A stretch of DNA of 64,000 bases from Bifidobacterium miconisargentati (GTDB lineage: Bacteria; Actinomycetota; Actinomycetes; Actinomycetales; Bifidobacteriaceae): contig NZ_JAHBBJ010000003.1 of the NCBI RefSeq assembly GCF_019331675.1, positions 124,001 to 188,000 of the forward strand, in the 5' to 3' direction. The first letter of the stretch is position 1; every line of letters begins with the position of its first letter. The notes beneath the pieces were generated by a model that saw only the letters and a list, made by a program, of their open reading frames with translations, was not told where the DNA came from and ran no database searches. Both the position numbers and the translations under genes were made by a program. Shown in pieces: positions 17,030-25,211 of this stretch.

Positions 17030-18307
17030 CTACCGGTTGAGGAGCTTGTGGGCCCAGTTGCTTACGGCGAAGCGCAGCCTGTCCACCGGCAGGGTGAACT
17101 GGCCGACCATCTGCTCGGCGTATCCGTTGAAGCCCTGCTTGAATTCGAGCACGCCGCGGCCCTCGTCGTCCGGGTCGTCGAAGACGCCGGAGATGCCGTA
17201 GAAGTTGTACCGGCTGATGCCCTGCTCCACGCACAGGTGCAGCATCGCCTCATACTGGATGAGCGCCGAGGCGTAGAACGGCTTGTACTCCTCCACCGAG
17301 CCGGAGTACTGGTAGACCACTTCGTTCGGGTGGCTCACGAACATCGAGGCGGCGGCAGGCAGCACGTCGCCGCGCTTGGCGAAGTCCTCCACTTCGGCCA
17401 GTCGCTTCTCGGCGGCGGCGAGGTTACGGCTCTCCTCCCCCAGCTGACGCTCGATGCGCGTGGTGGGGCGCTCGTCGTACTTGGCCTGCAGATCGGCCAC
17501 CTTCTTGGCCAATGCCTCACGCTTGGCGGTCATGTCCGCCACGTATTCGGCGATGTGGATCTCCGCGAGCATGAAGTGCGCGGCATCGCCGTAGGCCTCC
17601 TTGAACTGGCGGAAGTAGTCCTCGCCGCGCGTAGCGAAGCCGCGACGTTCGCCGGTCTGACGCTCGATCTCCGCGAACACGCCGAATTCGTCCGGACCGA
17701 TCTCGCGCACATGCACGCCCATCGACTGAGCCCGCTTGACGCTCCACTGGGCGCGCTTGCCGAACGAGGCCATGAGCTCCTTGGCCGTGGTGGTGCCGTA
17801 GAGGTCCTTGACGTACATCCACTGGCAGACCACGCCGTAGCCGGTGTGGAATCCGCCGTGCTGCCAGCCGGCGTCCTGGAACGCCTTGATGACCGTATCG
17901 TTCGGGGTGCTCACCGGCTCGCCCTGCGAGGAGTAGCGGCGATAGGTGATGTTCGGCCAGCAGGCCACCGAAACGGCGTGATGACGGCGGGCGGAATCGC
18001 GGATCGCCTCGGTCACGGCCGTGACCAATCCCGGTTCGATCGAGGTGAGGATCGGGCCGAAGTAGATGGAGCCGTCGGCACCGAACCGGCCGTTCAGATA
18101 GATGACGACGCATCCGGCCACCAGATCGCCCTCGGCGTCGCGCACGCCGATGCATTCGGCCTCATGGCCGCGCGCCTCGGCGAGTCTGACCTGCCCGGAG
18201 GCCTGCTGGAAGCTGCCCTGGGCGGCGGTGCGGGAGAGCTCGTCCAGTTCGTCCGGCGTGATGGTGCCGAACGTGTAGCCCGTGGTGCTCAACGATGTGG
18301 TGCCCAT
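17030..18307 (-). CDS. FemAB-family peptidoglycan bridge aminoacyl ligase (third in cluster order)
   Basis: A 425-residue protein of the FemA/FemX/MurM family. These transfer amino acids from aminoacyl-tRNA to the lipid II stem peptide at the cytoplasmic membrane face. Two GNAT-like halves are visible. A coiled-coil arm of about 60 residues (about 255-315, KREALAKKVADLQAKYDERP onwards) interrupts the second. The end RYNFYGISGVFDDPDDEGRG and the final LEFKQGFNGY are family signatures. AAGGGGAATAGT precedes the ATG. It follows two paralogues on the same strand (26-bp gap). It most resembles the first gene of the set at 19770-21041. The amino acid used cannot be read from sequence. Confidence 0.93.
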   Translation of the reverse strand: MGTTSLSTTGYTFGTITPDELDELSRTAAQGSFQQASGQVRLAEARGHEAECIGVRDAEGDLVAGCVVIYLNGRFGADGSIYFGPILTSIEPGLVTAVTEAIRDSARRHHAVSVACWPNITYRRYSSQGEPVSTPNDTVIKAFQDAGWQHGGFHTGYGVVCQWMYVKDLYGTTTAKELMASFGKRAQWSVKRAQSMGVHVREIGPDEFGVFAEIERQTGERRGFATRGEDYFRQFKEAYGDAAHFMLAEIHIAEYVADMTAKREALAKKVADLQAKYDERPTTRIERQLGEESRNLAAAEKRLAEVEDFAKRGDVLPAAASMFVSHPNEVVYQYSGSVEEYKPFYASALIQYEAMLHLCVEQGISRYNFYGISGVFDDPDDEGRGVLEFKQGFNGYAEQMVGQFTLPVDRLRFAVSNWAHKLLNR

Positions 18308-18333
18308 ACTATTCCCCTTCCGTCAGACCGGCG

Positions 18334-19662
18334 TCAGCGATGCAGCAGCTTGTGCGCGGCTTCGGCGGCCGCGAAGCGCAGGCCGTCAACCGGCAGCGTG
18401 AACTTGCCGGGCAGTTCCTCCACGAAGCCGCCGAAGCGGGTCTTGAACTGCCAGACGCCGTAGGATGGGTCGTTTTCGTCGAAGATGCCGGAGATGCCGT
18501 AGAAGTTGAACCGGGTCACGCCGCGCGCGATGCAGTCCAGCATGGAGTGGAAGTGGATCAGGGAGGACGGGTAGTAGCCCATGAATCGGTCGTCCTCGCC
18601 GCTGGAGAGGCAGACCTCCTCGTTCGGATGCCAGAAGTAGACGCCGGCGTCCACCGGGATCACCGGGCCGTCGGAGTCGATGATGCCCTGCACCTTGGTG
18701 ATGTCCTGCTTCAGTGCGCCGATCTTCTTGTCCGCCGTGGCGATGCGCTTCTCCAGTGTGGCGGGGTCGGAGGCGCCCTTCTTCTTGGGGGCCTCGCCGT
18801 TTTCGGCGGCCGCACGTGCGCGTTCCAGCTGGCGTTCCAGGTTGCGCTTGTCCTTGTCGGCGGCGGCGAGCTTGGTCTCGAGGGTCTTCAGGTACTCGTC
18901 GAAGTGGGTCTCGACCACGTTGAACTCGATGTTGCGGCCGAACGTGTCGAACAGTCGCTCGTAGTAGGCCACGTCACGGCCTTTGAAGCCCTGGCGCGCG
19001 GCGGACATGTCGCACAGCTTCACGAACGTGCCGAGCTCGTCGCGACGCAGGCGGCGCACGGTCAGGCCGGCGTCCTGGGCGATGCGGATGTTCTTGCGGC
19101 GGTACTTGGAGAAGGAGGCGAGCAGTTCCTGCTCGTCGTGGATGCCGTCGAGGCCCTTGATGAAGTTCCAGCGGTTGATGACCTTCTCGTAGCCCACGGT
19201 GAAGCCGCCGTGCCGCCAGCCGAAGCGCGCCATGTTCTCCATCATGGCGGTGTCCGGGTCGCTGGTGGGCTTGCCGTCCAGATCATGCAGCTGATAGACG
19301 GCGGCCGGCCAGCAGGACACGCTGATGGCGTGGTGGGCCTTGGCGGAGCGGCGCAGGGCCTCGGTCATGGCCTCGACCACCTGCGGGTCGTCGTAATCGC
19401 ACAGCGGACCGCACCACACGGAGCCTTCCAGCCCGAGGCGGCCCTTGGTGTACACCACGTAGCAGGCGGCGACGAGTTCACCCGTGTCACCGCCGCGCTT
19501 GACGCCCACGTAATCGATCTCGCCGCTGTACGCGCCCATGGCGGCCATCTGCGAGGTCTGCTGGAAGCTGCCCTGCGGGTGCTTGGCGGAGAAGGCGTCC
19601 AGCTCCTCGGGCGTGATCTTGACGGGTTTCAACGAAGTCGATGCTGCGGTTGCAGTGGTCAT
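18334..19662 (-). CDS. FemAB-family peptidoglycan bridge aminoacyl ligase (second)
   Basis: A 442-residue FemAB ligase. It has the N-terminal motif HPQGSFQQTSQMA, GNAT-like domains, and a longer charged coiled coil (about residues 262-345) than its two neighbours. The C-terminal region is NFYGISGIFDENDPSYGVWQ followed by a tract ending LLHR. Instead of the DDPDDEGRG segment of the paralogues it has a shorter variant, so it probably adds a different residue or acts at a different bridge position. The start at 19662 is chosen from homology; its ribosome-binding site is weak. It lies between the other two fem genes on one strand. Confidence 0.92.
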   Translation of the reverse strand: MTTATAASTSLKPVKITPEELDAFSAKHPQGSFQQTSQMAAMGAYSGEIDYVGVKRGGDTGELVAACYVVYTKGRLGLEGSVWCGPLCDYDDPQVVEAMTEALRRSAKAHHAISVSCWPAAVYQLHDLDGKPTSDPDTAMMENMARFGWRHGGFTVGYEKVINRWNFIKGLDGIHDEQELLASFSKYRRKNIRIAQDAGLTVRRLRRDELGTFVKLCDMSAARQGFKGRDVAYYERLFDTFGRNIEFNVVETHFDEYLKTLETKLAAADKDKRNLERQLERARAAAENGEAPKKKGASDPATLEKRIATADKKIGALKQDITKVQGIIDSDGPVIPVDAGVYFWHPNEEVCLSSGEDDRFMGYYPSSLIHFHSMLDCIARGVTRFNFYGISGIFDENDPSYGVWQFKTRFGGFVEELPGKFTLPVDGLRFAAAEAAHKLLHR

Positions 19663-19769
19663 GGGTCCAGGCTTTCTCTTCTTGGTTCTTGCAGCGGCTT
19701 GCCGCCGCCTGATACGTCTTGGGTCTTGTTCGATGGTTTCGACGGTTTTCGATGGTTTCGCTTGTTTGC

Positions 19770-21041
19770 TCAGCGGGACAGCACCTTGTGCGCCAGCTGC
19801 TTGAGGGCATAGGCCAGCGGCTTGACGGTCAGCTCGAATTCGCCGGGCAGCTCCTCGACGTATCCATTGAATCCCTGCTTGAATTCGAGCACGCCGCGGC
19901 CCTCGTCGTCCGGATCGTCGAAGACGCCGTCGATGCCGTAGAAGTTGTATCGGCTCACACCGCGTTCGAGGCACAGGTGCAGCATGGCCTCGTGCTGGAT
20001 GAGTGCGGAGGCGTAGAACGGCTTGTACTCCTCCACGCTGCCGGAGAAGAGGTAGATGGTCTCGCGCGGGTGTTCCACGAACAGCGAGGCCGCGGCGGGC
20101 AGCACATCGCCCTTCTTGGCGAGCTCGGCGGCCTCCTTGAGACGCTTTTCGGCGGCGGCCAGGTTGCGGCTCTCCTCCCCCAGCTGACGTTCGGTCTTGG
20201 TGGTGGGGTGCTCGGCGTTCTTGGCGGTCAGCGACTCCACTTTGGCGGCGAGCGCCTCGCGCTTGGCCGTCATGTCCTTGACGTACTCGTCGATGTGGAT
20301 TTCGGCCACCATGAAATGCGCCTTGGCGCCGAACGCCTTCTTGAACCGGTGGAAGTACTCCTCGCCGCGGTATTCGAAGCTGCGGCGTTCGGCGGTCTGC
20401 TGCTCGATGGCGGCGAACACGCCCAGCTCGTCGTCGGCCAGCTCGCGTACGTGCACGCCCATGGAACGGGCGCGCTTGACACTCCACTGGGTGCGCTTGT
20501 CATAGGACTTCAGCAGGTCCGATTCGGTCTCAATGCCCGTGAGGTCCTTGAGATAGCGCCATCGCGGCACGGCCGTGTAGCCCACGGTGAAGCCGCCATG
20601 TCTGAAGCCGATGGATTCCAGGTTGCTCAGCAGCGCATCATCCGGCTGTGCCCCTTCGGCACCGGCCAGCAGAGGCTGTCCGTCCGAGTCGCGCAGTCGG
20701 TACGGGGTCTCGGGGGTGATCTCCAGCTGAGAGGCGCCCTTGGCTTTGGCATGGGCCTTGAGCTGGGTCATGAGGAACGTGAGCAGTTCGACGTCGTGAT
20801 AATCGACCATCGGCCCGTCGTGGATGGCGGCGAACGTGGACAGACGAGAACGGTGCGTCTCGAACAAGGCGGCCGCCACAATATCGTCATGTTCCTTGAC
20901 GGCCAGGTACTCCACGTCCACGCCCTGGGCGGCGCGCAGACGGCCCATGGCCGAGGTTTGCTGGAAATTGCCTTGCGGATGCTTGGCGGAGAACTCATCG
21001 AACTCGTCGTCGCTCAACCGCACCAGCACAAAATCACGCAT
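19770..21041 (-). CDS. FemAB-family peptidoglycan bridge aminoacyl ligase (first)
   Basis: A 423-residue FemAB ligase with the shared HPQGNFQQTSAMGRL start motif. It has a coiled-coil arm around residues 255-315 and the C-terminal RYNFYGIDGVFDDPDDEGRG. AAGGAAGAAC before the ATG at 21041 fixes the start; an in-frame extension to 21164 overlaps the divergent tRNA promoter region and is unlikely. First gene of the three-gene fem cluster. A Thr-like tRNA with an aberrant anticodon arm is transcribed divergently from 21214, only 172 bp away. Fem ligases consume aminoacyl-tRNA, so the adjacency may be functional. Confidence 0.93.
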   Translation of the reverse strand: MRDFVLVRLSDDEFDEFSAKHPQGNFQQTSAMGRLRAAQGVDVEYLAVKEHDDIVAAALFETHRSRLSTFAAIHDGPMVDYHDVELLTFLMTQLKAHAKAKGASQLEITPETPYRLRDSDGQPLLAGAEGAQPDDALLSNLESIGFRHGGFTVGYTAVPRWRYLKDLTGIETESDLLKSYDKRTQWSVKRARSMGVHVRELADDELGVFAAIEQQTAERRSFEYRGEEYFHRFKKAFGAKAHFMVAEIHIDEYVKDMTAKREALAAKVESLTAKNAEHPTTKTERQLGEESRNLAAAEKRLKEAAELAKKGDVLPAAASLFVEHPRETIYLFSGSVEEYKPFYASALIQHEAMLHLCLERGVSRYNFYGIDGVFDDPDDEGRGVLEFKQGFNGYVEELPGEFELTVKPLAYALKQLAHKVLSR

Positions 21042-21151
21042 GTTCTTCCTTGTTCCGGACCAGCAGTCAGGTTTACCGATGCTAGCATAACGCGCGGTCC
21101 CCGTGCTGCGGGATGCGGCGGACGACCGACACCATTCGTTTGCATCGTCGT

Positions 21152-21180
21152 TTGCATGCCGCAATGCGAAGTGCTATATT
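21152..21180 (+). promoter_or_regulatory. Strong promoter of the aberrant tRNA
   Basis: TTGCAT and TATATT with an exact 17-bp spacer lie 33 bp upstream of the tRNA. The quality of the match argues that the tRNA is expressed and not a relic. Confidence 0.8.
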
Positions 21181-21213
21181 GCTCTCTTGGCTCGAGACTA
21201 CGTCTCAAGCCAC

Positions 21214-21286
21214 GCCACCTTAGCTCAGTGGTAGAGCATCCCCATCGTTTGCGGGAAGGTCGGGGGTTCGATTCCTTCGGGTGGCT
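21214..21286 (+). tRNA. Thr-like tRNA (CGT) with abnormal anticodon arm
   Basis: A 73-nt cloverleaf with sound acceptor (GCCACCT/GGGTGGC, T73), D arm (GCTC AGTGGTA GAGC) and T loop (TTCGATT). The segment between D arm and T arm does not fold normally. With a 7-nt loop (ATCGTTT, anticodon CGT) the stem has a C30-C40 mismatch, a T27-G43 wobble and a 6-nt variable loop. The alternative is an 18-nt arm with an 8-nt loop or a bulged C. Positions 37 and 38 are T, not the usual purines. The T stem has G-T pairs at 50-64 and 51-63, where EF-Tu contacts the tRNA. G1-C72, C2-G71, G35 and T36 are threonyl identity elements. A normal tRNA-Thr(CGT) exists at 15526, so this copy is redundant for decoding. 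It may serve the neighbouring fem genes. Confidence 0.78.
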
Positions 21287-21334
21287 CTTTGCTTGTATTA
21301 TTCCGGCCGTTCGGCTGATTTCGCATTCCATGGT

Positions 21335-21462
21335 TATACGGTTTGGGAAAGTACCGCTGAGTTGTCGCCAGTGGTACTTTCCCAAACTCGTACGAAACTT
21401 TGGGGAAAAGTACCGCGAAGCGACTGTCAGCGGTACTTTTCCCCACAACTCCCTACCAACGG
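21335..21462. repeat. Intergenic array of alternating units, core GTACC
   Basis: Four units alternate: GGTTTGGGAAAGTACCGCTG, its complement-like CCAGTGGTACTTTCCCAAAC, a GGGGAAAAGTACCGCGA unit, and TCAGCGGTACTTTTCCCC. They form two hairpins in the convergent gap between the tRNA and rdgB. The layout (purine-rich GAAAA block, variable 5-nt core, CTGA end) matches the arrays at 10630 and 50278. Confidence 0.8.
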
Positions 21463-21474
21463 GGTTACAGCCAG

Positions 21475-22200
21475 CTACAGCAGCGCCTCGATGGCGGGGA
21501 CCAGGGCCTTCAGGGCCTTGCCGCGGTGGGAGATGGCGTTCTTCTCGTCCGGGGTCATTTCGGCGCTGGTCAGCGGCTCGCCCTCGTAGTCGGGCTCGGC
21601 GCTGGTGCGGCCGGGCTGGTCGTCCGGCACGAACAGCGGGTCGTAGCCGAAGCCGTGCTCGCCGCGGGGCTTGCGGATGATCACGCCGGGCATCTCCCCC
21701 ACTTCCACCGTCTCGGACTTGATGGCGTAGCGGGCCTGGACCATGGTCGTGCCCGCAGCGGCACCGGACGTACCGCCGGTCACATCCGCGCCCGCCTCCA
21801 CGTCCGGCACTACCAGGGCGGCGGCGCAACGGAAGCGGCCGGTGCGCTTGCCGTCCGGGATGTCCTCGATCTGGGCGAGCAGCAGCGCGTTGTTGGCCTT
21901 GTCATGGCCGTGGGCACCGGCCCAGCGGGCGGACAGGATGCCAGGGGCGTTGCCCATCACGTCCACAATGAGGCCGGAGTCGTCCGCGACGGCGGGCAGA
22001 CCGGTGCGGCTGGCCACGTCGCGGGCCTTGAGCAGCGCGTTCTCCTGGAAGGTGACGCCGGTCTCCACCGGGTCGGGCAGGTGCAGGCTGCCGGCGGAGA
22101 CGAGTTCGATGGTCGCTGCGGCCTCGCCCAAATCCTCCTCGAGGATGCGGCGAATCTCCACCAGCTTGCCTTCGTTATGGGTGGCGACGACGATTTTCAT
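21475..22200 (-). CDS. rdgB: XTP/dITP pyrophosphatase
   Basis: A 241-residue Ham1/RdgB-family enzyme that hydrolyses non-canonical purine nucleotides (ITP, dITP, XTP), keeping them out of DNA and RNA. Signatures seen are the N-terminal VVATHNEGKLVEI, ADDSGLIVDVMGNAPGILSAR, and the C-terminal EHGFGYDPLFVPD and SHRGKALKAL. An Ala/Gly/Thr-rich insert of about 20 residues (EAGADVTGGTSGAAAGTTM region) makes it longer than the usual 200 residues. AAAGGAAAAGGT precedes the ATG. It follows rph on the same strand, a frequent pairing, but the 261-bp gap holds a hairpin array. Confidence 0.96.
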   Translation of the reverse strand: MKIVVATHNEGKLVEIRRILEEDLGEAAATIELVSAGSLHLPDPVETGVTFQENALLKARDVASRTGLPAVADDSGLIVDVMGNAPGILSARWAGAHGHDKANNALLLAQIEDIPDGKRTGRFRCAAALVVPDVEAGADVTGGTSGAAAGTTMVQARYAIKSETVEVGEMPGVIIRKPRGEHGFGYDPLFVPDDQPGRTSAEPDYEGEPLTSAEMTPDEKNAISHRGKALKALVPAIEALL

Positions 22201-22242
22201 ACCTTTTCCTTTACGTCTGTGATTCCGAACGGTGACGGGGTC

Positions 22243-22365
22243 TGAAACAAGACTGTATGTTCGCGCGTGAACGGAGGGCCCGCGAACATACAGTCTGTTT
22301 GGAGGCCTGTAGCGACTGTATGTTCGCGGCGGTCTCGTTGGGACGCGAACATACAGTCCTTTTCC
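22243..22365. repeat. Two perfect hairpins with GACTGTATGTTCGCG arms
   Basis: GACTGTATGTTCGCG occurs at about 22250 and 22315, and its exact complement CGCGAACATACAGTC follows each at about 22282 and 22350. The two hairpins are separated by about 25 bp. They lie between the rph stop and the rdgB start. Confidence 0.85.
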
Positions 22366-22461
22366 CGCAAACGGTTTCCCTGCAAGACCGGGCAGACCCC
22401 GGCAAGAGCCCGGCAGGGGCGGACCTGACGAAGCATGCGGCCTTGAGCCTCGCCGACTCGA

Positions 22462-23226
22462 CTAATCCAGGGCCAGGGCGGCGCGCTGGGCGGCCTGCAG
22501 CTCCTTGTTGCCCTTCTCGGCCAGGTCGAGCAGCACGCCGAGCTCGGCGCGGGTGAACGGGCGGTGCTCGGCGGTGCCCTGCAGCTCGATGAACGCGCCG
22601 GAACCGGTCATGGCCACGTTCATGTCCGTCATGGCCTGGCTGTCCTCGATGTAGGGCAGGTCCAGCATCGGCGTGCCGTTGATCACGCCCACGGACACGG
22701 CGGAGACCGTATCCTTCAGTACACGCGCGGCGGACTTGATGTGATGGTTGCGCTCGGCCCAGTTGACCGCGTCCACCAGCGCCACGTACGCGCCGGTCAC
22801 GGAGGCGGTGCGGGTGCCGCCGTCGGCCTGGAGCACGTCGCAGTCGAGCTGGATCTGGTTCTCGCCGAGGGCCTTCATGTCCACCACACCACGCAGGCAG
22901 CGGCCGATGAGACGGCTGATCTCCATGGTGCGTCCGCCGAGCTTGCCCTTGACGGATTCGCGGTCGGTGCGCTCGGCGGTGGCGCGCGGCAGCATCGCGT
23001 ATTCGGCGGTGACCCAGCCCAGACCGGAATCCTTGCGCCAGCGCGGCACGCCGGGGGTGAACGTGGCGGTGCACATCACGCGCGTGTTGCCGCATTCGAT
23101 GAGCACGGAACCCTCCGGGGCGTCGGTGAAGTGACGGGTGATGCGCACCGGACGCAGCTCGTCCACCTTGCGGCCGTCGGCGCGGATGATTTGATGTTCC
23201 TTGAGCAGATCTTTGATTTCAACCAT
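22462..23226 (-). CDS. rph: Ribonuclease PH
   Basis: A 254-residue phosphorolytic 3'-5' exoribonuclease involved in tRNA 3'-end trimming. The family motifs are [29 protein letters not shown], the phosphate-binding segment [20 protein letters not shown], and [21 protein letters not shown] (cited as landmarks). GGGG 3 nt before the ATG at 23226 is the best local support; an ATG at 23235 is an alternative. Upstream of rdgB on the same strand and divergent from pncB. Confidence 0.96.
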   Translation of the reverse strand: MVEIKDLLKEHQIIRADGRKVDELRPVRITRHFTDAPEGSVLIECGNTRVMCTATFTPGVPRWRKDSGLGWVTAEYAMLPRATAERTDRESVKGKLGGRTMEISRLIGRCLRGVVDMKALGENQIQLDCDVLQADGGTRTASVTGAYVALVDAVNWAERNHHIKSAARVLKDTVSAVSVGVINGTPMLDLPYIEDSQAMTDMNVAMTGSGAFIELQGTAEHRPFTRAELGVLLDLAEKGNKELQAAQRAALALD

Positions 23227-23347
23227 GCGCCCCATCGTACGCCCAGCCGTATGACGCTGGAGGTGCCGGGCCACGGCCGCGACTACACTTATAGTCACTG
23301 TAACCAAAAGTGGGAACGCAGCCTAAGTCACTGAAGAAAGGTCCGCC

Positions 23348-24670
23348 ATGATTGATTATTCGCCGGCGCTGATGACCGACATGTACGAATACACGATGCT
23401 CGACGCCGCGCTCAAGGACGGCACCGCCGACCGCAAGTGCGTGTTCGAGGTATTCACACGCCATCTGCCGGAAGGCCGCCGCTACGGCGTGGTGGCCGGC
23501 ACCGGCCGCATCCTCGACGCGCTCGAACGCTTCCACCTCAATGACGAGGACCTGAAATTCCTGGCCGACCGCCATGTGGTGAGCCCCGAAACCATCAAGT
23601 GGCTGGAGCGCTTCCGCTTCTCCGGCTCGATCCGCGGCTACCGCGAGGGCGAGATGTTCTTCCCGAACTCCCCGATCCTGCAGGTCGAAGGCACGTTCGG
23701 CGAATGCACGCTGCTGGAGACGCTGATCCTGTCCATCCTGAACTACGATTCCGCCGTCGCCTCGGCCGCATCCCGCATGGTCTCGGCCGCCAAGGACCGC
23801 CCGTGCATGGACATGGGCGGACGCCGCACCAACGAGTGGGCCGCAGTGGCCGCAGCCCGCGCCGCCGTGGTGGGCGGCTTCAAAGGCACCGCCAACCTGC
23901 TGGCCGCCCAGATGTACGGACTGAAGGCCATCGGCACGGCCGCGCACTGTTTCACGCTGGTGCATGATTCCGAACGTGACGCCTTCGAATCGCAGATCAA
24001 CGCCCTGGGCCGCAACACCACACTGCTGGTGGATACCTACAACATCGAGGAGGCCGTGAAGACCGCCGTGGAGGTGGCCGGTCCGGAGCTCGGCGGCGTG
24101 CGCATCGATTCGGGCGATCTGGCCGCCATGGCCCAGCGCGTGCGCAACCAGCTGGACGCCCTGGGCGCCACGAACACCACCATCACCGTGACCAATGATC
24201 TGGACGAGTACGCGCTGGCCGCGCTGCAGACCGCGCCGGTGGACTCTTATGGCGTGGGCACCATGCTGGTCACCGGCTCCGGCGCCCCCACCTGCGCGAT
24301 GGTGTACAAGCTCACCGAGCGCGAGGGCGCGGATGGCACCATGCAGTCCGTGGCCAAGAAGTCCAAGAACAAGGCCACCGTGCCGGGCCGCAAGCTGGCG
24401 TTCCGCTCCTATGAATACTCGCTCGCCGACGCCGAGCACGTGATCTCCGGCTCGGAGGACAAGCTGGCCGGCTTCACGCCGAATCCGGAGTGGAAGAACC
24501 TGCTGGTGGACTTCGTGGACCACGGCGAGATCGATTCGACCTGGCAGGGTCACGATGCCATCATGACCGCGCACAACTACCGCGCCAAGGCCCTGGCCGA
24601 GCTGCCCATCACCGCCCAGAGCCTCATGAAGGGCGAGCCGGTGATTCCGACCGAAACCACAGTTCTGTAG
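23348..24670 (+). CDS. pncB: Nicotinate phosphoribosyltransferase
   Basis: A 440-residue enzyme that makes nicotinate mononucleotide from nicotinate and PRPP, the entry step of NAD salvage. Visible motifs are MTDMYEYTMLDAAL at the N-terminus, the region FPNSPILQVEGTFGECTLLE, GGRRTNEWAAVAAARAA, and the phosphoribosyl-binding part GVRIDSGDLAAMAQRVR. GAAAGGTCCGCC precedes the ATG. Divergent from rph. A complex repeat region follows downstream. Confidence 0.95.
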   Translation: MIDYSPALMTDMYEYTMLDAALKDGTADRKCVFEVFTRHLPEGRRYGVVAGTGRILDALERFHLNDEDLKFLADRHVVSPETIKWLERFRFSGSIRGYREGEMFFPNSPILQVEGTFGECTLLETLILSILNYDSAVASAASRMVSAAKDRPCMDMGGRRTNEWAAVAAARAAVVGGFKGTANLLAAQMYGLKAIGTAAHCFTLVHDSERDAFESQINALGRNTTLLVDTYNIEEAVKTAVEVAGPELGGVRIDSGDLAAMAQRVRNQLDALGATNTTITVTNDLDEYALAALQTAPVDSYGVGTMLVTGSGAPTCAMVYKLTEREGADGTMQSVAKKSKNKATVPGRKLAFRSYEYSLADAEHVISGSEDKLAGFTPNPEWKNLLVDFVDHGEIDSTWQGHDAIMTAHNYRAKALAELPITAQSLMKGEPVIPTETTVL

Positions 24671-24774
24671 TCTCAGTAGGAATCCTTCGCCGCAAGCGGC
24701 TCACTTCGCCTACGGACAGTCCACCGGACTGTCCATTTCACGGCTCAGCTACCGAAGCCACAGTTCTGTAGCCT

Positions 24775-24930
24775 CCCTCTCTTGGCTCCCCTTGAAGGAC
24801 ATTGCCGTAAAGCAAACAGCAGAGCTGTTTGTAGGCAATGTGCGAGACGACAGTCGAGCCGGGAAACGCGAACGAAGTTCGTCCGTAATTGCAGGACGAG
24901 CGGTCGCACGAAGTGAGACTGAGAGGAGCC
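24775..24930. repeat. Palindromic core repeat interrupted by a ~104-bp insert
   Basis: The arms CTTGGCTCCCCTTG and GAGACTGAGAGGAGCC are a degenerate core repeat. Between them (about 24797-24900) lies a block containing GCAAACAGCAGAGCTGTTTG and GCGAACGAAGTTCGTCCGTA. The same block, in the opposite orientation, interrupts the core repeat at 27727-27876. Confidence 0.75.
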
Positions 24931-24939
24931 AAAAGACTT

Positions 24940-25062
24940 GACTCTGTTAAACCAAGATTGACATGAATTCCGCCGGACTACCCCTCAGTCGGCTTCGCCG
25001 ACAGCTCCCCTGACAAGGGGAGCCAAGAATAAGGGACATGTCAATCTTGGTTTAACAGAGCC
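24940..25062. mobile_element. MITE, 123 bp, copy 1
   Basis: Terminal inverted repeats of about 26-30 bp begin GACTCTGTTAAACC on the left and GGCTCTGTTAAACC (complement) on the right. The element is flanked by the 8-bp direct repeat AAAGACTT at 24932-24939 and 25063-25070. The interior is one palindromic core repeat (about 24979-25030). It has no coding capacity, so it must be moved by a transposase encoded elsewhere; 8-bp duplications fit the ISL3 family. The whole 24671-25145 gap has no gene. Confidence 0.9.
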
Positions 25063-25110
25063 AAAGACTTTACTTCCTCCCAATGTGCGATTGGTCATAC
25101 CGCAAACCCC

Positions 25111-25139
25111 TTCCGCACCGCGGCGTATCCCGCTAGACT
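25111..25139 (+). promoter_or_regulatory. Candidate tenA promoter
   Basis: TTCCGC and TAGACT have a 17-bp spacer. A GTG in frame with tenA follows 6 nt after the -10 box, so a leaderless transcript is possible. Confidence 0.5.
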
Positions 25140-25211
25140 GGGCGCGTGAAGGGGCATGCGCCGCCATGGCGTCCAATGCATCATCACCACGAACAAGGGA
25201 AGGCTCCGACC

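Noticed and set aside
21214-21286. tRNA-Ala(TGC) or tRNA-Asn(GTT) reading of the odd tRNA
   Set aside because: Placing TGC or GTT at 34-36 destroys the anticodon stem or removes T33. Only CGT keeps T33 and a mostly paired stem, and the acceptor matches the normal tRNA-Thr.
24671-25062. Small genes in the pncB-tenA gap
   Set aside because: The open frames fall entirely within repeats and the MITE and have no ribosome-binding site or family character.
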